Assembly: GCF_037893015.1 (NCBI RefSeq)
Contig: NC_133666.1
Coordinates: forward strand, 562,739,468 to 562,803,467
DNA from: Macrotis lagotis
Taxonomy: Eukaryota; Chordata; Mammalia; Peramelemorphia; Peramelidae
DNA length: 64,000 nucleotides
Direction: 5' to 3'
Under the pieces are notes generated by a model. That model was given only the letters and a program-made list of their open reading frames with translations, had not been told where the DNA came from and did not search any database. Within the stretch, counting starts at the first letter, position 1. Each line of letters begins with the position of its first letter. The position numbers and the translations under genes were made by a program. Positions 43,736 through 54,762 of this stretch are shown piece by piece.

Positions 43736-45300
43736 TTATAAAGCATCAGTCATCAAAACTGTCTGGTATTGGCTAAGAAATAGAGTGGTGGATCAGTGGA
43801 ATAGACTAGGTGCAATAGCACGAAATGATTATAGTAATCTGATGTTTGATAAACCCAAAGACTCAAGCTATTGTGATAAAAAACTCTCTCTTTGATAAAA
43901 ACTGCTGGGAAAATTGGAAGTTAGTATGGAAGAAACTTAGATTAGATCCACACCTCACATCCTATACCAAGATAAGATCCAAATGGTTACAGGATTTAGA
44001 CATAAAAAACAATACTATATGCAAACTAGAAGATCAAGGACTAGTTTACCTGTCAGATCTATGGAAAGGGAAGCAGTTTATGACTAAGGAAGAGATGGAG
44101 AACATCACTAAAAACAAACTAGATGATTTAGATTACATTAGATTAAAACACTTTTGCACAGACAAAACCACTGTAACCAAGATCAAAAAGAAATGTAGCA
44201 AACTGGGAGACAATCTTTACAACTAATGTTTCTGACAAAGGACTCATTTCTAAAATATACAGAGAACTGAGTCAAATTTTTTTTTTAAAAAAAGCTCTTC
44301 CCCAAGTGATAAATGGTCAAAGGATATGCTAAGGCAGTTTACAGATGAGGAGATCAAAGCAATCCATAGTCATATGAAAAATTGCTCTAAATCATTACTT
44401 AATAGAGAAATGAAAACTAAAGCTTCTCTGAGGTATCACCTCACACCTCTCAGACTGGCCAATATGACCAGAAAGGATAATGATCATTGTTGGAAGGGTT
44501 GTGGGGAATCTGGAACACTATTACATTGTTGGTGGAGCTGTGAACTCATCCAACCTTTCTGGAGAGCAATTTGGAATTACACCCAAAGGGCAACAAAAAT
44601 GTGCATACCCTTTGATTCAGCAATACCACTACTGGGTCTATACCCTGAAGAGATCATGGAAAAAGGGTAAAAACATCACTTGTACAAAAATATTCATAGC
44701 AACCCTGTTTGTGGTGGCAAAGAATTCGTAAACAAGTAAATGTCCTTCAATTGGGGAATGGCTTAGCAAACTGTGGTATATGTATGTCATGGAACACTAT
44801 TGATCTATTAGGAACCAGGAGGGATGGGAATTCAGGGAAACCTGGAGGGATTTGTATGAACTGATGCTGAGTGAAATGAGCAGAACCAGAAAAACAGCAA
44901 CTTGGGGGGTGATGATCAACCTTGTTGGACTCACTCATTCCATCAGTGCAACAGTGTAACAATCAGGGACAATTTGGGGCTGTCTGCAATGGAGAATACC
45001 ATCTGTATCCAGAGAAAGAACTGTGGAGTTTGAACAAAGAACAAGGACTATTACCCTTAATTTAGGAAAAAAACCTGATATCTTATTGTCTGATTTTGCC
45101 ATCTCTTATACTTTGTGTTTCTTCCTTAAGGATTTGATTTTTCTCTCATCACATTCAATTTGGATCAATGTATACCATGAAAACAATGCAAAGACTGACA
45201 AATTGCCTTCTGTGGAGGGTGGCCGGGAGGGAAGTAAGATTAGGGGGAAAACTGTAAAACTCAAAATAAATGAAATATTTCAAAAAAAAATTTTTAAAAA
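43736..45300 (+). mobile_element. L1 LINE: ORF2 C-terminal half and 3' UTR, young-looking
   Basis: The 5' end falls in the [14 protein letters not shown] segment. Open stretches of 126 codons (43846-44226: [20 protein letters not shown]...) and 114 codons (44326-44670: ...MTRKDNDHCWKGCGESGTLL...) cover the L1 CCHC-like C-terminal region and IPFDSAIPLLGLYPEEIM. Few breaks compared with other copies. The 3' UTR ends 'AAACTCAAAATAAATGAAATATTTCAAAAAAAAA'. Flanks TGTTATCCTTA (43726-43736) and TGTTATCTTA (45302-45311) suggest a duplication, placing the insertion in the 3' tail of the RP9 copy. Confidence 0.85.
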
Positions 45301-45323
45301 GTGTTATCTTACAAAAGGAAAGC

Positions 45324-45440
45324 AAAACTGAATCTTAGAAAATTAAAAGAATTTATCCCCATTCAAACAACAGAAGCACCAGTGTCAAAGTCTGAAACCT
45401 AAGATCTGAATCCAAGTGCAATAGTCTTTATTATTTTAAG
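45324..45440 (-). mobile_element. MIR continuation after the RP9/L1 insertions
   Basis: 'AAAACTGAATCTTAGAAAATTAAAAGAATTTATCCCC...AACCTAAGATCTGAATCCAAGTGCAATAGTC' resumes the antisense MIR broken at 42685. Confidence 0.55.
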
Positions 45441-45724
45441 TTAGTAACTGTCTGCTGGTCACTCTGGAAGAACACAGTGCTACATAAACAGATCATTTGG
45501 AACAAGATTGGCTGAAGCAGCCTTTTTGTGGGTACAAGGATGTTTTACACCATTTCAATGCTCCATAGAATTCAGACCCCTAGAATTTGCTTTAAACCAT
45601 TCTAATATCTTTGGACTGATACCAGGCAAAAGACTGAAGAAAAAGATGTCTTCCCTTTCCCTCCCTCCCACCCCAACATTACCAATTTTGATCTTTTTTG
45701 CCTACATTCTAGCCATTTAATTCT

Positions 45725-46025
45725 GAATGCCAGACTAGAGTTTGGATTTTATTCATTAGGCAATGGGGAACCAGTGAAAGGTTAGAAATGAATTTGAGAG
45801 ATGGCAAGCTCTAAGGACTGTTTTTGAAGTTTTCTGGGTAGAATGGATTTGACTATGAAGTAGTTTAAGACATAGCAACTGATTAGAAGATTATTACAGT
45901 AGTCTAGATATAATATAAGAATAGTAATACCAGAATTGAAGTGATAGAGGAAAGTTGGAAAGGAAAAACAAATAGCAATTTGATGAATGAAATGAAAATT
46001 TGGATAGAGGAAAAGTATAAGCATA
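45725..46025 (+). repeat. Old interspersed repeat, family unassigned
   Basis: 'GAGTTTGGATTTTATTCATTAGGCAATGGGGAACCAGTGAAAGG...GATTAGAAGATTATTACAGTAGTCTAGATATAATATAAGAATAGTAATACC' matches a widespread mammalian repeat pattern I cannot name. Confidence 0.5.
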
Positions 46026-46434
46026 TTAAGGAGAAAGGGAAATCTATGATTTAGGTGGGAACCATAATATTCAAAAAGTATTAAAATATAGACTAACTGC
46101 TTTTCAACATTTTAAGTATGAAGGTCGGTCAGAAATGAACTAAAGTGTATTATAAAGTTATGTTTTTAAAGAGTCTATATTTGATCCTCTTTTTTTAACT
46201 GATATCACACTTCTTTATTCTCACTAAATGAATTCTCTTCACTTCCTGAGAGCATCCAGATTGTGTAGCAAGGATGGGGGAGGGGAGAGAGGAGTGATGG
46301 GAAGCAAAAAAAAAATGTTCAATGACTCAGACTCAACCTGCAAAGAGTAAGAAGGATTATTACCATTTCAAGAGGACTGAATCAAATAAATGGTTTTACA
46401 TAAAGGAGTGGAAAACTAGGCTCATAGTTCATCA
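46026..46434. other. No gene recognised
   Basis: Unique sequence with a G/A-rich patch at about 46270-46300. Confidence 0.35.
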
Positions 46435-46495
46435 GTAATTGCATCTTGGATAAAGAGGGAGTTTGATACTCCCTTTTTATCCAAGATGCAATTAC
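46435..46495. repeat. 28-bp inverted repeat with 5-nt loop
   Basis: GTAATTGCATCTTGGATAAA... at 46435-46462 is the reverse complement of 46468-46495 with one mismatch, around the loop TTGAT. It is isolated, with no obvious target duplication. MITE-like palindrome or hairpin-RNA precursor. Confidence 0.9.
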
Positions 46496-47596
46496 AGATG
46501 GGTCTTTTGGTGAATTTCTATATTATGCATATAATAAACTCCATTCTGACGCACAGCTGAGTCAATGGGTGGATTTGCAATTAGGTAGCTGACTGGTGAG
46601 AGAGAAACCTGTGCCACTGGGGCTTAGACATGGACTATATTTACAAAAATGGTTCCTTTATAGTAGGATGTTTAGGAAATTGAGAGCTTTTCTTTTTACT
46701 TTTAGCTCAATTTCAATTTGTTCCAAATTTCAAATAAATCTAGGACATTTCACAGAAATGACTCATCTTCCTTTTTACCTTCTATGAGTCACCCTATGGC
46801 GTATATATTTGCTTCACTAGATGACACAGCCAGAGGTATGTATGTCTGAAAGTCACAACTTAATCAATATCTATTTATTTGATGCTGCAGACAAGATTGT
46901 GAACATTTTACCATGGAATTTTTAGGTTATTTTAGAACTTTGGTAACAACTTAGGTTGATTTTAGAACTAGCTCCAAATGTATGTTATTAGCACCAAGTT
47001 CTATGTCTTCCAAAAATGTGTCATGTTCACCAGATGTGATCAAATGGTTCACCTCAGGGAATCCATTAGGCATATATTTATCTGTTGTTTCTTAATCCTA
47101 AATCCTTTATTCTTAAAAACTTTTTTCTTATGTGAAGTCCAAAAATTGAAGACAATTTGATAAAAGCCTTTTCTAGAATATAAAATATCTTTTTAAAATT
47201 GACTTTATTTCAATATATTTTCTTGATGACTACAGGAAAAGCTAGATAAAAGATGGCAAAGACAAAAAGAAAGTATTATATTCTCCTAAGGAAACAGTAT
47301 TGGAAAGAGAGAGAAACATCATATTAGTCAACTAATAAAGAGAAGGAAAGTCAAGAAGGGGGAGAAAAACAATAAACAGAAGTGGGAATGCTTTGGGGAA
47401 AACTTTAAGGAGGGAGTGTCACTTGACCAGAACCTTGAAAAAAGATAATTATTCAAAGAGTCAGTCATAGGTTGAAGGTTCTCCTAGATGTGAATATTTA
47501 TCAAAAAGAGATGAAATGTTGAGTTTTGTTAAAAGGTAAAGTTTGTAAGGGGGAATGATATGAAATCAGACAAAAAGGGTGAGTGGGAACCAGATT
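46496..47596. other. No gene recognised
   Basis: Unique sequence. ORFs at 46596 and 46978 have no recognisable domain. 47260-47480 has purine-rich patches similar in style to the unassigned old repeats. Confidence 0.35.
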
Positions 47597-47634
47597 CTGT
47601 ATGTGTATGTGTATGTGTTGTTGTTGTTGTTGTT
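47597..47634. repeat. (TGTATG)n and (TTG)n simple repeat
   Basis: TGTATGTGTATGTGTATG followed by (TTG)5, the latter probably the tail of the adjoining SINE. Confidence 0.8.
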
Positions 47635-47852
47635 TAGTCCTTCTTTGTGATTACATTTAAGGTTTTCTTGGCAAAGATACTGGAGTATTCTGCCATTTTA
47701 TTCTCTAGTTCATTTTATAGGAAGGAAGGTAGACAGGGTTAAGTGACACAGCTAATCACACAATCAGTGCTGAGGCCACATTTGAACTCAGAAAGATGAG
47801 TCTTCCTGATTCCAAATCTAGTACTTTATCTATTGTGTCACCTACCTGCCCA
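47616..47852 (-). mobile_element. CORE-SINE with BovB-like tail, antisense
   Basis: 'TTAAGGTTTTCTTGGCAAAGATACTGGAGTATTCTGCCATTTTATTCTCTAGTTCATTTTATAGG' then core and '...TACTTTATCTATTGTGTCACCTACCTGCCC'. Confidence 0.85.
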
Positions 47853-47869
47853 ACCAGATTGTTTTAAAT

Positions 47870-48520
47870 TCATTTGCCAAGTGTTGTCAATTCTACTTTA
47901 GTTATATCTCTTATATCTGTGTCCTCTCTTCTACACTATTCACTACCCTACTTGAGACCTTCATTAGCTCTCTTAGAACATTGCAATAACCTTCTAATTG
48001 ATCTAAATGTCTTAATCCTAATCCAATTCATATTCCATACAGCTGCCAAAATTGATATTCACAAGCACAGATGTGACCATGCTACTATCCTATTCAGGAA
48101 GTTCCAATGACTTCTCATTTGCCTATCAGAAACAATAGATTCTTCTATTTGTCATGTACAATCTTTCTCTTTCTGATTTTAGTCCACTTTTCTAAGTTTC
48201 CTATGTATCTCCCATTCAGAGACTACATTCCAGCTGAACTGGTCTATTTGTTGTTTCCTTCAAATGCCATCTTTTACCCAAATACTATCTCCATCCTTTA
48301 ATTGCTAGTGCCCTTAACTTGCCACTACAGAGATTTCTTTTTATTTCTTTTTGACATATTTCATATTTATTTGTCTATATTCAACTTATTTCCAAATAAG
48401 AGATATAAGCTTCATAAGGGCAGAAATTCTTTCATTTTTAGCATTCGTATACTCAGTGACTAGCCCAGTACCTGGCAAATAGTTGTCACTCAAAAAAAAG
48501 TTTGTTGAATAAATGAACAA
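47870..48520 (+). mobile_element. L2 LINE 3' region
   Basis: In L2 order: 'TTGCAATAACCTTCTAATTGATCTAAATG', 'CAGATGTGACCATGCTACTATCCTATTCAGGAAGTTCCAATGACTTCTCATTTGCC', 'AAGCTTCATAAGGGCAGAAATTC', 'GACTAGCCCAGTACCTGGCAAATAGTTGTCACTC', 'TTTGTTGAATAAATGAAC'. Confidence 0.85.
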
Positions 48521-48950
48521 AAGGCTATTGGAACAGGAAAGTAAGAGATGTTGATATTCATGGAGAAAGGATATTTGGGTGAGAAACCTAATTGCAGATA
48601 GTTGAGAAGGAAGTCATTGGTATCCTAATAGTAAAAAGGGGCAGTTATATAGTAAGATACTTGAAATATCACATGTTTAAGAATGAGAGAGATTGAAGAA
48701 CATTTGTTATCTGCCTATACCAAAAACTGGATGGGGAAATACCCAGGATGAATTAAAGAGGAAATGACTACAAGAGCAAGCTGCCGAAAGATGCAGAAAG
48801 TTTTTGAATCAATGATACAAGGAAAAGTATTGGTACTGGCAAGGAGAAATGTCACCTTGCCCTTGGAGATTGGGCAAAACAATTGATTAAGAATGAAGTC
48901 TTAGTATTGTTTTGAATTATACAGTGGGGAGTTGGAGAGGCTGAAAAAGA
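48521..48950. other. No gene recognised; purine-rich
   Basis: G/A-rich stretch resembling in style the unassigned old repeat at 39805-40310. Confidence 0.35.
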
Positions 48951-48954
48951 GCAT

Positions 48955-49070
48955 TTATTAAGTTCTTATTATGAGTGCTTATGAGCACATTGTGCTTAGT
49001 GCTGAGGAGACTGGAAAGAAAAGTAAAACAGGCTTTTCTCAAAGACTTTACATTCTAATATGATGAAACA
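48955..49070 (+). repeat. Old mammalian repeat ('GCATTTATTAAG...' family)
   Basis: 'GCATTTATTAAGTTCTTATTATGAGTGC...CATTGTGCTTAGTGCTGAGGAGACTGG...CTCAAAGACTTTACATTCTAATATG'. Confidence 0.55.
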
Positions 49071-49494
49071 ACACAGAGTAAGTTCTTGCTATAAGTTGTA
49101 TGGAAATATTTTGTGGAACTTAGGGTGCAATGACAAAGTAGATTGTAAATGTATCTTCTTTAATGTCATTTCCATTGATAAAATGACATCTGTTTCTGAT
49201 GTTGAATCATCTAATGATGATAATAACTTTGGTAGGAGGAACTTTCTTTTCTGGAGTTGGAAGGAAACTCTAAAACAGGGATGGTTAAGCAGAAAGGGAT
49301 CAAAGAGCAGGCTATGAACAAGTGAGAAGATTCAAACCTCATGAGAAAAAATGGCCCAGGGATATAGTATTTTTTAGAGAGATTAATTGTAACACAATAT
49401 GTGCATACTCATCTTCAATGCAGATATACCTACATAGATTTGTGTATGTACACAATATACACACACATATATACATATATGGTCAGGATAATAG
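49071..49494. other. No gene recognised
   Basis: An 85-codon ORF at 49060-49317 has no recognisable domain. A short TA/CA run lies near 49450-49480. Confidence 0.35.
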
Positions 49495-49790
49495 ACATAG
49501 GAAAGATCTTAGAGGTTATCTGATTCAATAACCTTATTTTACAAACAGAAACAAGTTCAGAGAGGAGAAACTGGTTCAATGTTTTGTATAAATGTTCCTG
49601 CCATTTAGTTATGTGAAGAGCATTGGATCTGAAATGAAAGGAATTAGAATCAAATACCCAAACTAACATTGCTACTTACTACCCATGTTAGCTTGGGCAA
49701 AATCTTTTACCCCTCTTTTCCTCTGTTTCCTCCTCTGTAAAAGTGAAATTAGACGAAATGGTCTCTAAAGACTTATCAATCCCCAAATTT
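49495..49790 (+). mobile_element. MIR remnants (antisense piece, then sense copy)
   Basis: 49495-49580 is antisense MIR-like ('CTTATTTTACAAACAGAAACAAGTTCAGAGAGGAG'). 49610-49790 is a sense MIR ('AAGAGCATTGGATCTGAAATGAAAGG...TTTCCTCCTCTGTAAAAGTGAAATTAGACGAAATGGTCTC'). Confidence 0.65.
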
Positions 49791-49794
49791 TATA

Positions 49795-50135
49795 CCACTG
49801 TACTGGGTGTTATCATGGAAATGAAGGGGATTTAGGAAAGTCAGCTTACAATTCTACTAAGTGGAAGTGTAATGTAGGTGGAATCCATGAGACGAAGGGA
49901 AGTTGTTACCATCACCATAGAGTATAAAACTGCCTGAAGTAAAATAGGTTTTGCAATCAAGCAAGGAACCAATCTAAGCAAATATTTCATATGTGGGAAA
50001 TCACAGAATCATAGAGTATCAGAATGGATGACATGACAAATGATGACATGACTGATTAGCTATCTATAATCAAATGAGAAAGCCCATCACCTACCAAGAT
50101 AGTCCATTCTACTTTTGTACATAATAACTTTCTTA
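49795..50135. other. No gene recognised
   Basis: Unique sequence up to a CR1-like block. 50000-50110 ('TCATAGAGTATCAGAATGG...') may be the distal part of that CR1-like element. Confidence 0.35.
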
Positions 50136-50139
50136 ATGG

Positions 50140-50630
50140 AACTTAAACCCAGCTTTCTACTACTCCCACCATTACTCTTAGTTCTGCCCTCTGAGAAGAA
50201 AAATTCTAATCCAAATCCCCCAATGACAGCCTTCTAAATACTTGAAGATTGGCATTTTGTTTCCCCTTAACTTCTCTGCTCCAAATTAAACCCAGGTTTT
50301 TTCAACTAATTCTCATTCAACCTGGTCTCTAGATTTATTACCATCCTAGCCATTCTCTTCAGGATATGCTGAAGTTTGTCAATGTCCTTCCTAAAATGTG
50401 GCACTTGGGACAGAACTTAATTTCTAGATGTGGAATAACCAAAGCAAAGTATAGCAGAATTATATATATGTATATATAATTTTCATTCTGGACATTGTCA
50501 CTACAAATGCCACTATGATTGAATTAGATTTTTTTTAGTTCTCACTATTGACTCATCTTGAGCTTAATTCTTTACAAAAATCACTAAATATTTTCCATAA
50601 TGATTTTAATTTCTACAATAACTGTCTTAA
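50140..50630 (-). mobile_element. CR1/L3-type LINE 3' region, antisense
   Basis: 'AATACTTGAAGATTGGCATTTTGTTTCCCC...CTTCAGGATATGCTGAAGTTTGTCAATGTCCTTCCTAAAATGTGGCACTTGGGACAGAAC...CTCACTATTGACTCATCTTGAGCTTAATTC' is the amniote CR1 3' region in antisense. A TA-rich patch at about 50462-50480 interrupts it. Confidence 0.75.
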
Positions 50631-50639
50631 GTTGAACAA

Positions 50640-50745
50640 AAAGTAGGGTCTATTAAATTTTTGTTCTCATATTCCCAGTATCTAGTGGGCCCAGTATCTA
50701 GATCATAACAGGTGCTTAAATATTTACTGAATGAGTAATTGATCT
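50640..50745 (+). mobile_element. L2/MIR 3' end
   Basis: 'CTCATATTCCCAGTATCTAGTGGGCCCAGTATCTAG...CAGGTGCTTAAATATTTACTGAATGAG' is the usual L2-like terminus. Confidence 0.6.
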
Positions 50746-51157
50746 AGCCACATTTTTCTACCCTGTTCTAAATACTTGAAGATTTCTACCCTATTTTTAT
50801 CTTTAATATCTTTATTATTTTTTATAGTGAGGATAGGATTTTACTTTTATCTCTATTAAAGTTCTTATTATTATATGCAAAATTCTTTCTAGGCTCTCAA
50901 GATCCTTTTTTTATTTCTTATGTAACCAGTTATCTCTACAAATTTTGTGTTATGTGAATCTGATAATCAGAAGATTGATGTCTTTATTTAAAACATTGCC
51001 AAATGTGTTGAAAAGCCTAGAGTAAAATGTAGATTCCTGGGTGGCATTCCATTTGAGTACTCTCTTTATATTGAAATCAGTCCATTCATTACTTCTCTTT
51101 GGTCAGTCAATCAGTCCCAAATCATCTAGCCCAAAAGATTTATTTTTAAAGTTAACA

Positions 51158-51313
51158 TGGGGCAGCTAGGTGGTGCAATGAATGGAGCACTGGCCCTAGA
51201 GTCAGGAGGATCTGAGTTCAAATCCAACCTGAGACTTAAAATTTACTTAGTTGTGTGTCCTTGGGTAAGTCACTTAATCCCATTGCCTTGTAAAAAAAAT
51301 TAAATAAATAAAA
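51158..51313 (+). mobile_element. Short marsupial SINE, sense
   Basis: 'GGGGCAGCTAGGTGGTGCAATGAATGGAGCACTGGCCC...CTTAATCCCATTGCCTTG' and an A-rich tail with TAAATAAATA. Confidence 0.92.
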
Positions 51314-51820
51314 ATTATCATGTATTTATGTTCTCTCTCTCTTCCACAGTCCCACTCCCCCTGAAAAAAAAATTAACAAATATGTGAAGTCACACAAAAT
51401 ATGATTATTTTGTTTCTTAAGTGCATCATCACTTTGTCAGAAAGTAGGGGGAATATCCTTTATCTTCTACCTTTTGGAATAGTGATTTATATGCAAATTA
51501 ATCAGAGTTCTTAAGTCTTTCAAATTTATTTGTTTTTATAATGGAGTTATTAGTGTATAAATTGTCTTGTTTCAGCTTATTTCACTCTGTATCATTTCAT
51601 ATATCTTCATAGATCTTGCTAAACTTTTCCTTTTAATCACTTCTTCTGTAATTGTAGAGGTCAACTACATTCATATATCACAATTTGTCTATGTTTTTAT
51701 TTTTTCCAAGATAGCATAAAAGAGTGCGAAATATTTTTCTAAAATCTTGGTATACTATCACATTCATCATCTATTAGACTAGTAGCCATGTCAATGATAG
51801 TTCCTGCTCTTGATTTCAGA
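51314..51820. mobile_element. Probable antisense L1 3' scrap, otherwise unassigned
   Basis: 'GTTTCAGCTTATTTCACTCTGTATCATTTCATATATCTTCATAG' at about 51568 and neighbours resemble antisense L1 3' sequence seen at 12960-13015. The remainder is unassigned. Confidence 0.4.
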
Positions 51821-51824
51821 CAGT

Positions 51825-52070
51825 TAAATGGCACATTGGAAAAATTATTGGTTATGAAGTCAGGAAAATGGGTTCAAATGCTGCCTCAGACACACATTTA
51901 GCTTTATGTCACTGAGCAAGTCTCTTTACCTTTGTCTTCCTCAGTTTTCGCATCTGTAAAATGGAAACAATTATAGTCCCCAGCTCAAAGTGTTATTACT
52001 ATGAAGGTAAAATTAATATTTGTGTAGCACTTTGCAAGACCTAAATCTCTACAGAAATGTTATTATTTTC
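51825..52070 (+). mobile_element. MIR, sense
   Basis: 'GCACATTGGAAAAATTATTGGTTATGAAGTCAGGAAAATGGGTTCAAATGC...CCTCAGTTTTCGCATCTGTAAAATGG...GTAGCACTTTGCAAGACCTAAA'. Confidence 0.8.
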
Positions 52071-52394
52071 AAATCATGATGACTCAGTGATTAGTGATTT
52101 AAACACTCAAAGCTATCCTTTTTCCTTCTATAATTTTTTCAGGAATTCGGTGGCTCAGTAATCATGTGAATTAGTACTTTTAGTATTTAGAGATGTAGTT
52201 TTTCCATGTTTGGTGATGCAATTTCAATGAAGTCAAGCCAGTAATCTAATTATTTATTTTCCAATTCTACTAATTATTTGTATTCTATCCTACTCAACAG
52301 ATCATTATTCTTAATAGAGAAAATGGAAACAAAATAAGGTTTAAATAATCCTGCCTTCTCTTCATCATGAATTGATAATAATTTTTAAAATATG

Positions 52395-52830
52395 ATGATA
52401 ATAGAATGATAATAATTATAGCTAGAATTTATATAGCACTTTAACAATAATACTGTTTGTCCTTCATTTTGAAGACTACAGCATCAGGATGGTGATGCCA
52501 TGACAAGCACATGAATTGGATTTGAGTGGGGGTTGCTATGCTAGGTCATTAGTCTCACTTTCTCCTCTAGAGTCATCTGGGTTCAGTGACTAGATGTGAA
52601 TCAGGATGACTGGAGATGGCCCTGAATGAGAGGCAGTTAGGGTTAAAGAACTATAAGCAATGAAGGTCTATTTTCTAAATTGATCTTCTTACAATCCTAC
52701 AAGTTACTATTGTTATTCCCATTTTATAGATGAAGAAACTGAGTCATTTGCTCAGGATAATATGGCTAACAGAAGATTTGAACCTCCTTACACCAAATCA
52801 GTGTTGCTACCCATCATACCTCCTTGTTGT
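52395..52830 (-). mobile_element. MIR, antisense, split by a MAR1-type SINE fragment
   Basis: The first part is 'ATAGCTAGAATTTATATAGCACTTTAAC' (52415-52445). The rest is 52670-52830 ('TCTTCTTACAATCCTACAAGTTACTATTGTTATTCCCATTTTATAGATGAAGAAACTGAG'). The insert is 52457-52655. Confidence 0.7.
52457..52655 (-). mobile_element. MAR1-type SINE tail fragment, antisense
   Basis: 'TTTGTCCTTCATTTTGAAGACTACAGCATCAGGATGGTGATGCC...CTCACTTTCTCCTCTAGAGTCATCTGGGTTC...GAATCAGGATGACTGGAGATGGCC'. The tRNA-like head is missing. Confidence 0.8.
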
Positions 52831-53006
52831 TATTATCATCATTATACCCACCCTTAGTCATAATTCTATTCTTTTTTTTCTAACCTACAACATAACTTAA
52901 TTTTGTGTTCTGCCACTCTCCTCTTATTCTAAGCTTTTTTATATTCTGGGGTCATGAGTTTTTTTGCATACATTTTCATTTTCATTTACCTCCCTTCCTT
53001 TTATCA

Positions 53007-53030
53007 TATATACATATATATATATATATG
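53007..53030. repeat. (TA)n tract
   Basis: About 24 bp of TATACATATATATATATATATG. Confidence 0.8.
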
Positions 53031-53082
53031 TCTTTTAAAATCTAATCTCGATGAATTCATCATCTGTTCATGTACTCTCATC

Positions 53083-53284
53083 AGTGTGTTATATCATTAC
53101 ACTGATCTGCTGGGAAGATGTTCAGGATAGGGAAGAAACCAACTGCAGTGGGTATTGATCCAATGTCCCAGTATCTCTGCCTCTTCCAAAGGGCCTTGAT
53201 TTCTAAAGCCAAAGGCCTTTTGTTCAGCTCAGCTGATGTAGTCTTAAAAAGTTGATTTGTGGACCAGTCTTGATACCATTTCAA
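53083..53284 (-). mobile_element. Possible LINE-derived ORF fragment
   Basis: The minus frame is open for 67 codons and contains NKRPLALEIKALWKRQRYWD and GSIPTAVGFF. This resembles the 'Y..LALEIK.LWK...IP.V.GA.G' end segment of some non-LTR retrotransposon ORFs. The codon content is balanced, unlike neighbouring ORFs. Chance is not excluded. Confidence 0.3.
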
Positions 53285-53439
53285 TGGTTAGGGATTATTG
53301 TCTTTAGAGTTCTTTGCCCTAGATAAATTTTCTCCAAGGACCAGTGTTGCTAATTACAGCTCTGTACACCAGATTGTGAATAATAAACAACATTAGATAT
53401 GGGAATATACAGAAAAGAGAGAAGATCAGGTAGTCATGT

Positions 53440-53535
53440 CTAGTAAAGTCACACAGGCAAATAAGGAGAATCAGGATACCAACTCAGGTTTACAGCCAAT
53501 CCAATGTTCTTTCCATTTTATCATCCCTATACTCT
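53440..53535 (-). mobile_element. MIR-like remnant, antisense
   Basis: 'AGTCACACAGGCAAATAAGGAGAATCAGGATACCAACTCAGG...CCAATGTTCTTTCCATTTTATC'. Confidence 0.55.
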
Positions 53536-53654
53536 TGGAGTTTAGAATCAATTAGAAGAAAAAGAATAAACTCAAATTTTTGAAAACGAGAGGCAAATCC
53601 ACAAAAATCAGAAACATGTAAATGTAGAGACCTCATATAAATGTCCACACAGCA

Positions 53655-53770
53655 AAGCAATTAAAGTCATCAACAACACCTATTATGTGTCACACATTAT
53701 GCTAGATATCAAAGATACAAAGGCAAAGCTGTAACAATCCCTGTCTATTTAGTCAAAAGAGACAACATGC
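53655..53770 (+). repeat. Old mammalian repeat ('CACCTATTATGTGTC...' family)
   Basis: 'CACCTATTATGTGTCACACATTATGCTAGATATCAAAGATACAAAGGCAAAGCTGTAACAATCCCTGTC'. Confidence 0.55.
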
Positions 53771-53889
53771 ACAACATACAGTTAAAAAAGATTTACTATT
53801 ATTTTATAGAGTAATTTCTATTTAATTAAAATATATTTTATTTGCAAAATATATTACAAATAATAAATAATATAAAATATCTTTTCCAA

Positions 53890-54755
53890 ATTCCCATGAA
53901 ACTAAAGCTTCAGCTTGTAATATAACTTTGAGCAATCCAGGAGACATTGAAGAGAAACATTTTGGACTTCAGGTCTCCTTTGACAGTGATAAATGATATG
54001 ACTTGCATCAAACAAGCTACTTCACTTTGACATTTTTACCCAGGGTGGTCATGTCTCATTAGACTTTCTGAATGTGCTTGACCTATACTCATCTGTCATT
54101 GTTCAAAAAAACACAAAGGCAATGCAATAAATTTTGAGTTTTTTTCCCTAACAAGGCTTCAAAAAGAAGGCTCACGTCTTTGATATTTCTAGGGAGACTT
54201 TAGAAGACAGGCATATTAGAGCAATTGATGGTAGCCTGTGAAGCCCAGGACCACCTTTGTTAAGCCAGATGATGCTGAGTGTCTTTTCAAGATCAGCTAT
54301 CATTGCCAAGGCATGCTTCCTCCCCTGGATCTCAAAGACAAGAATGCTTAATTAGCAGGTCTATGAGACAGTTCCCTTAATCATGATGATTCACAGGTTG
54401 CATTAAAATTAACAGCAGTTTGTGCAATTGCAGATCCTTCGAAAGTACACAGCTGTAACTTACAAAAAGGAATTTATAATGGCAAATCAAAAACCGGAAA
54501 TGGAAATCTTGAGAAGTCATTGAGCATATTTTTGGTCTTTATTTCTCCTGCTTCTAAAATTCCCCTCATTGCATCGCTTTAGTGGGGGTACAATTCTTTT
54601 TGATCCTTTGTCCCTATGTGAGTTTTGCAGCTGTTGAGCTGCCTTTCCCCAAGGGTACTCCAATCTGGCAAGTGAAAGTTTGGAAACTCCCTGGCTCATT
54701 GGCTCTTGAGAGTGAATAGTCTCCTTTCTTCACTTTTTTTCATCAAGTCTAAGAA
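53890..54755. other. Unique, compositionally balanced block; candidate conserved non-coding sequence
   Basis: No repeat family is recognised over about 850 bp. 54330-54470 holds homeodomain-like motifs (CTTAATTAGC, CCTTAATCATGATGATTC, GCATTAAAATTAAC). The minus-strand ORF at 54517-54699 has no recognisable domain. Confidence 0.3.
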
Positions 54756-54762
54756 AAATGCA

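Noticed and set aside
43846-44670. 126- and 114-codon ORFs as possible host genes
   Set aside because: The residues are the C-terminal part of L1 ORF2, and the copy is 5'-truncated with an L1 3' UTR.
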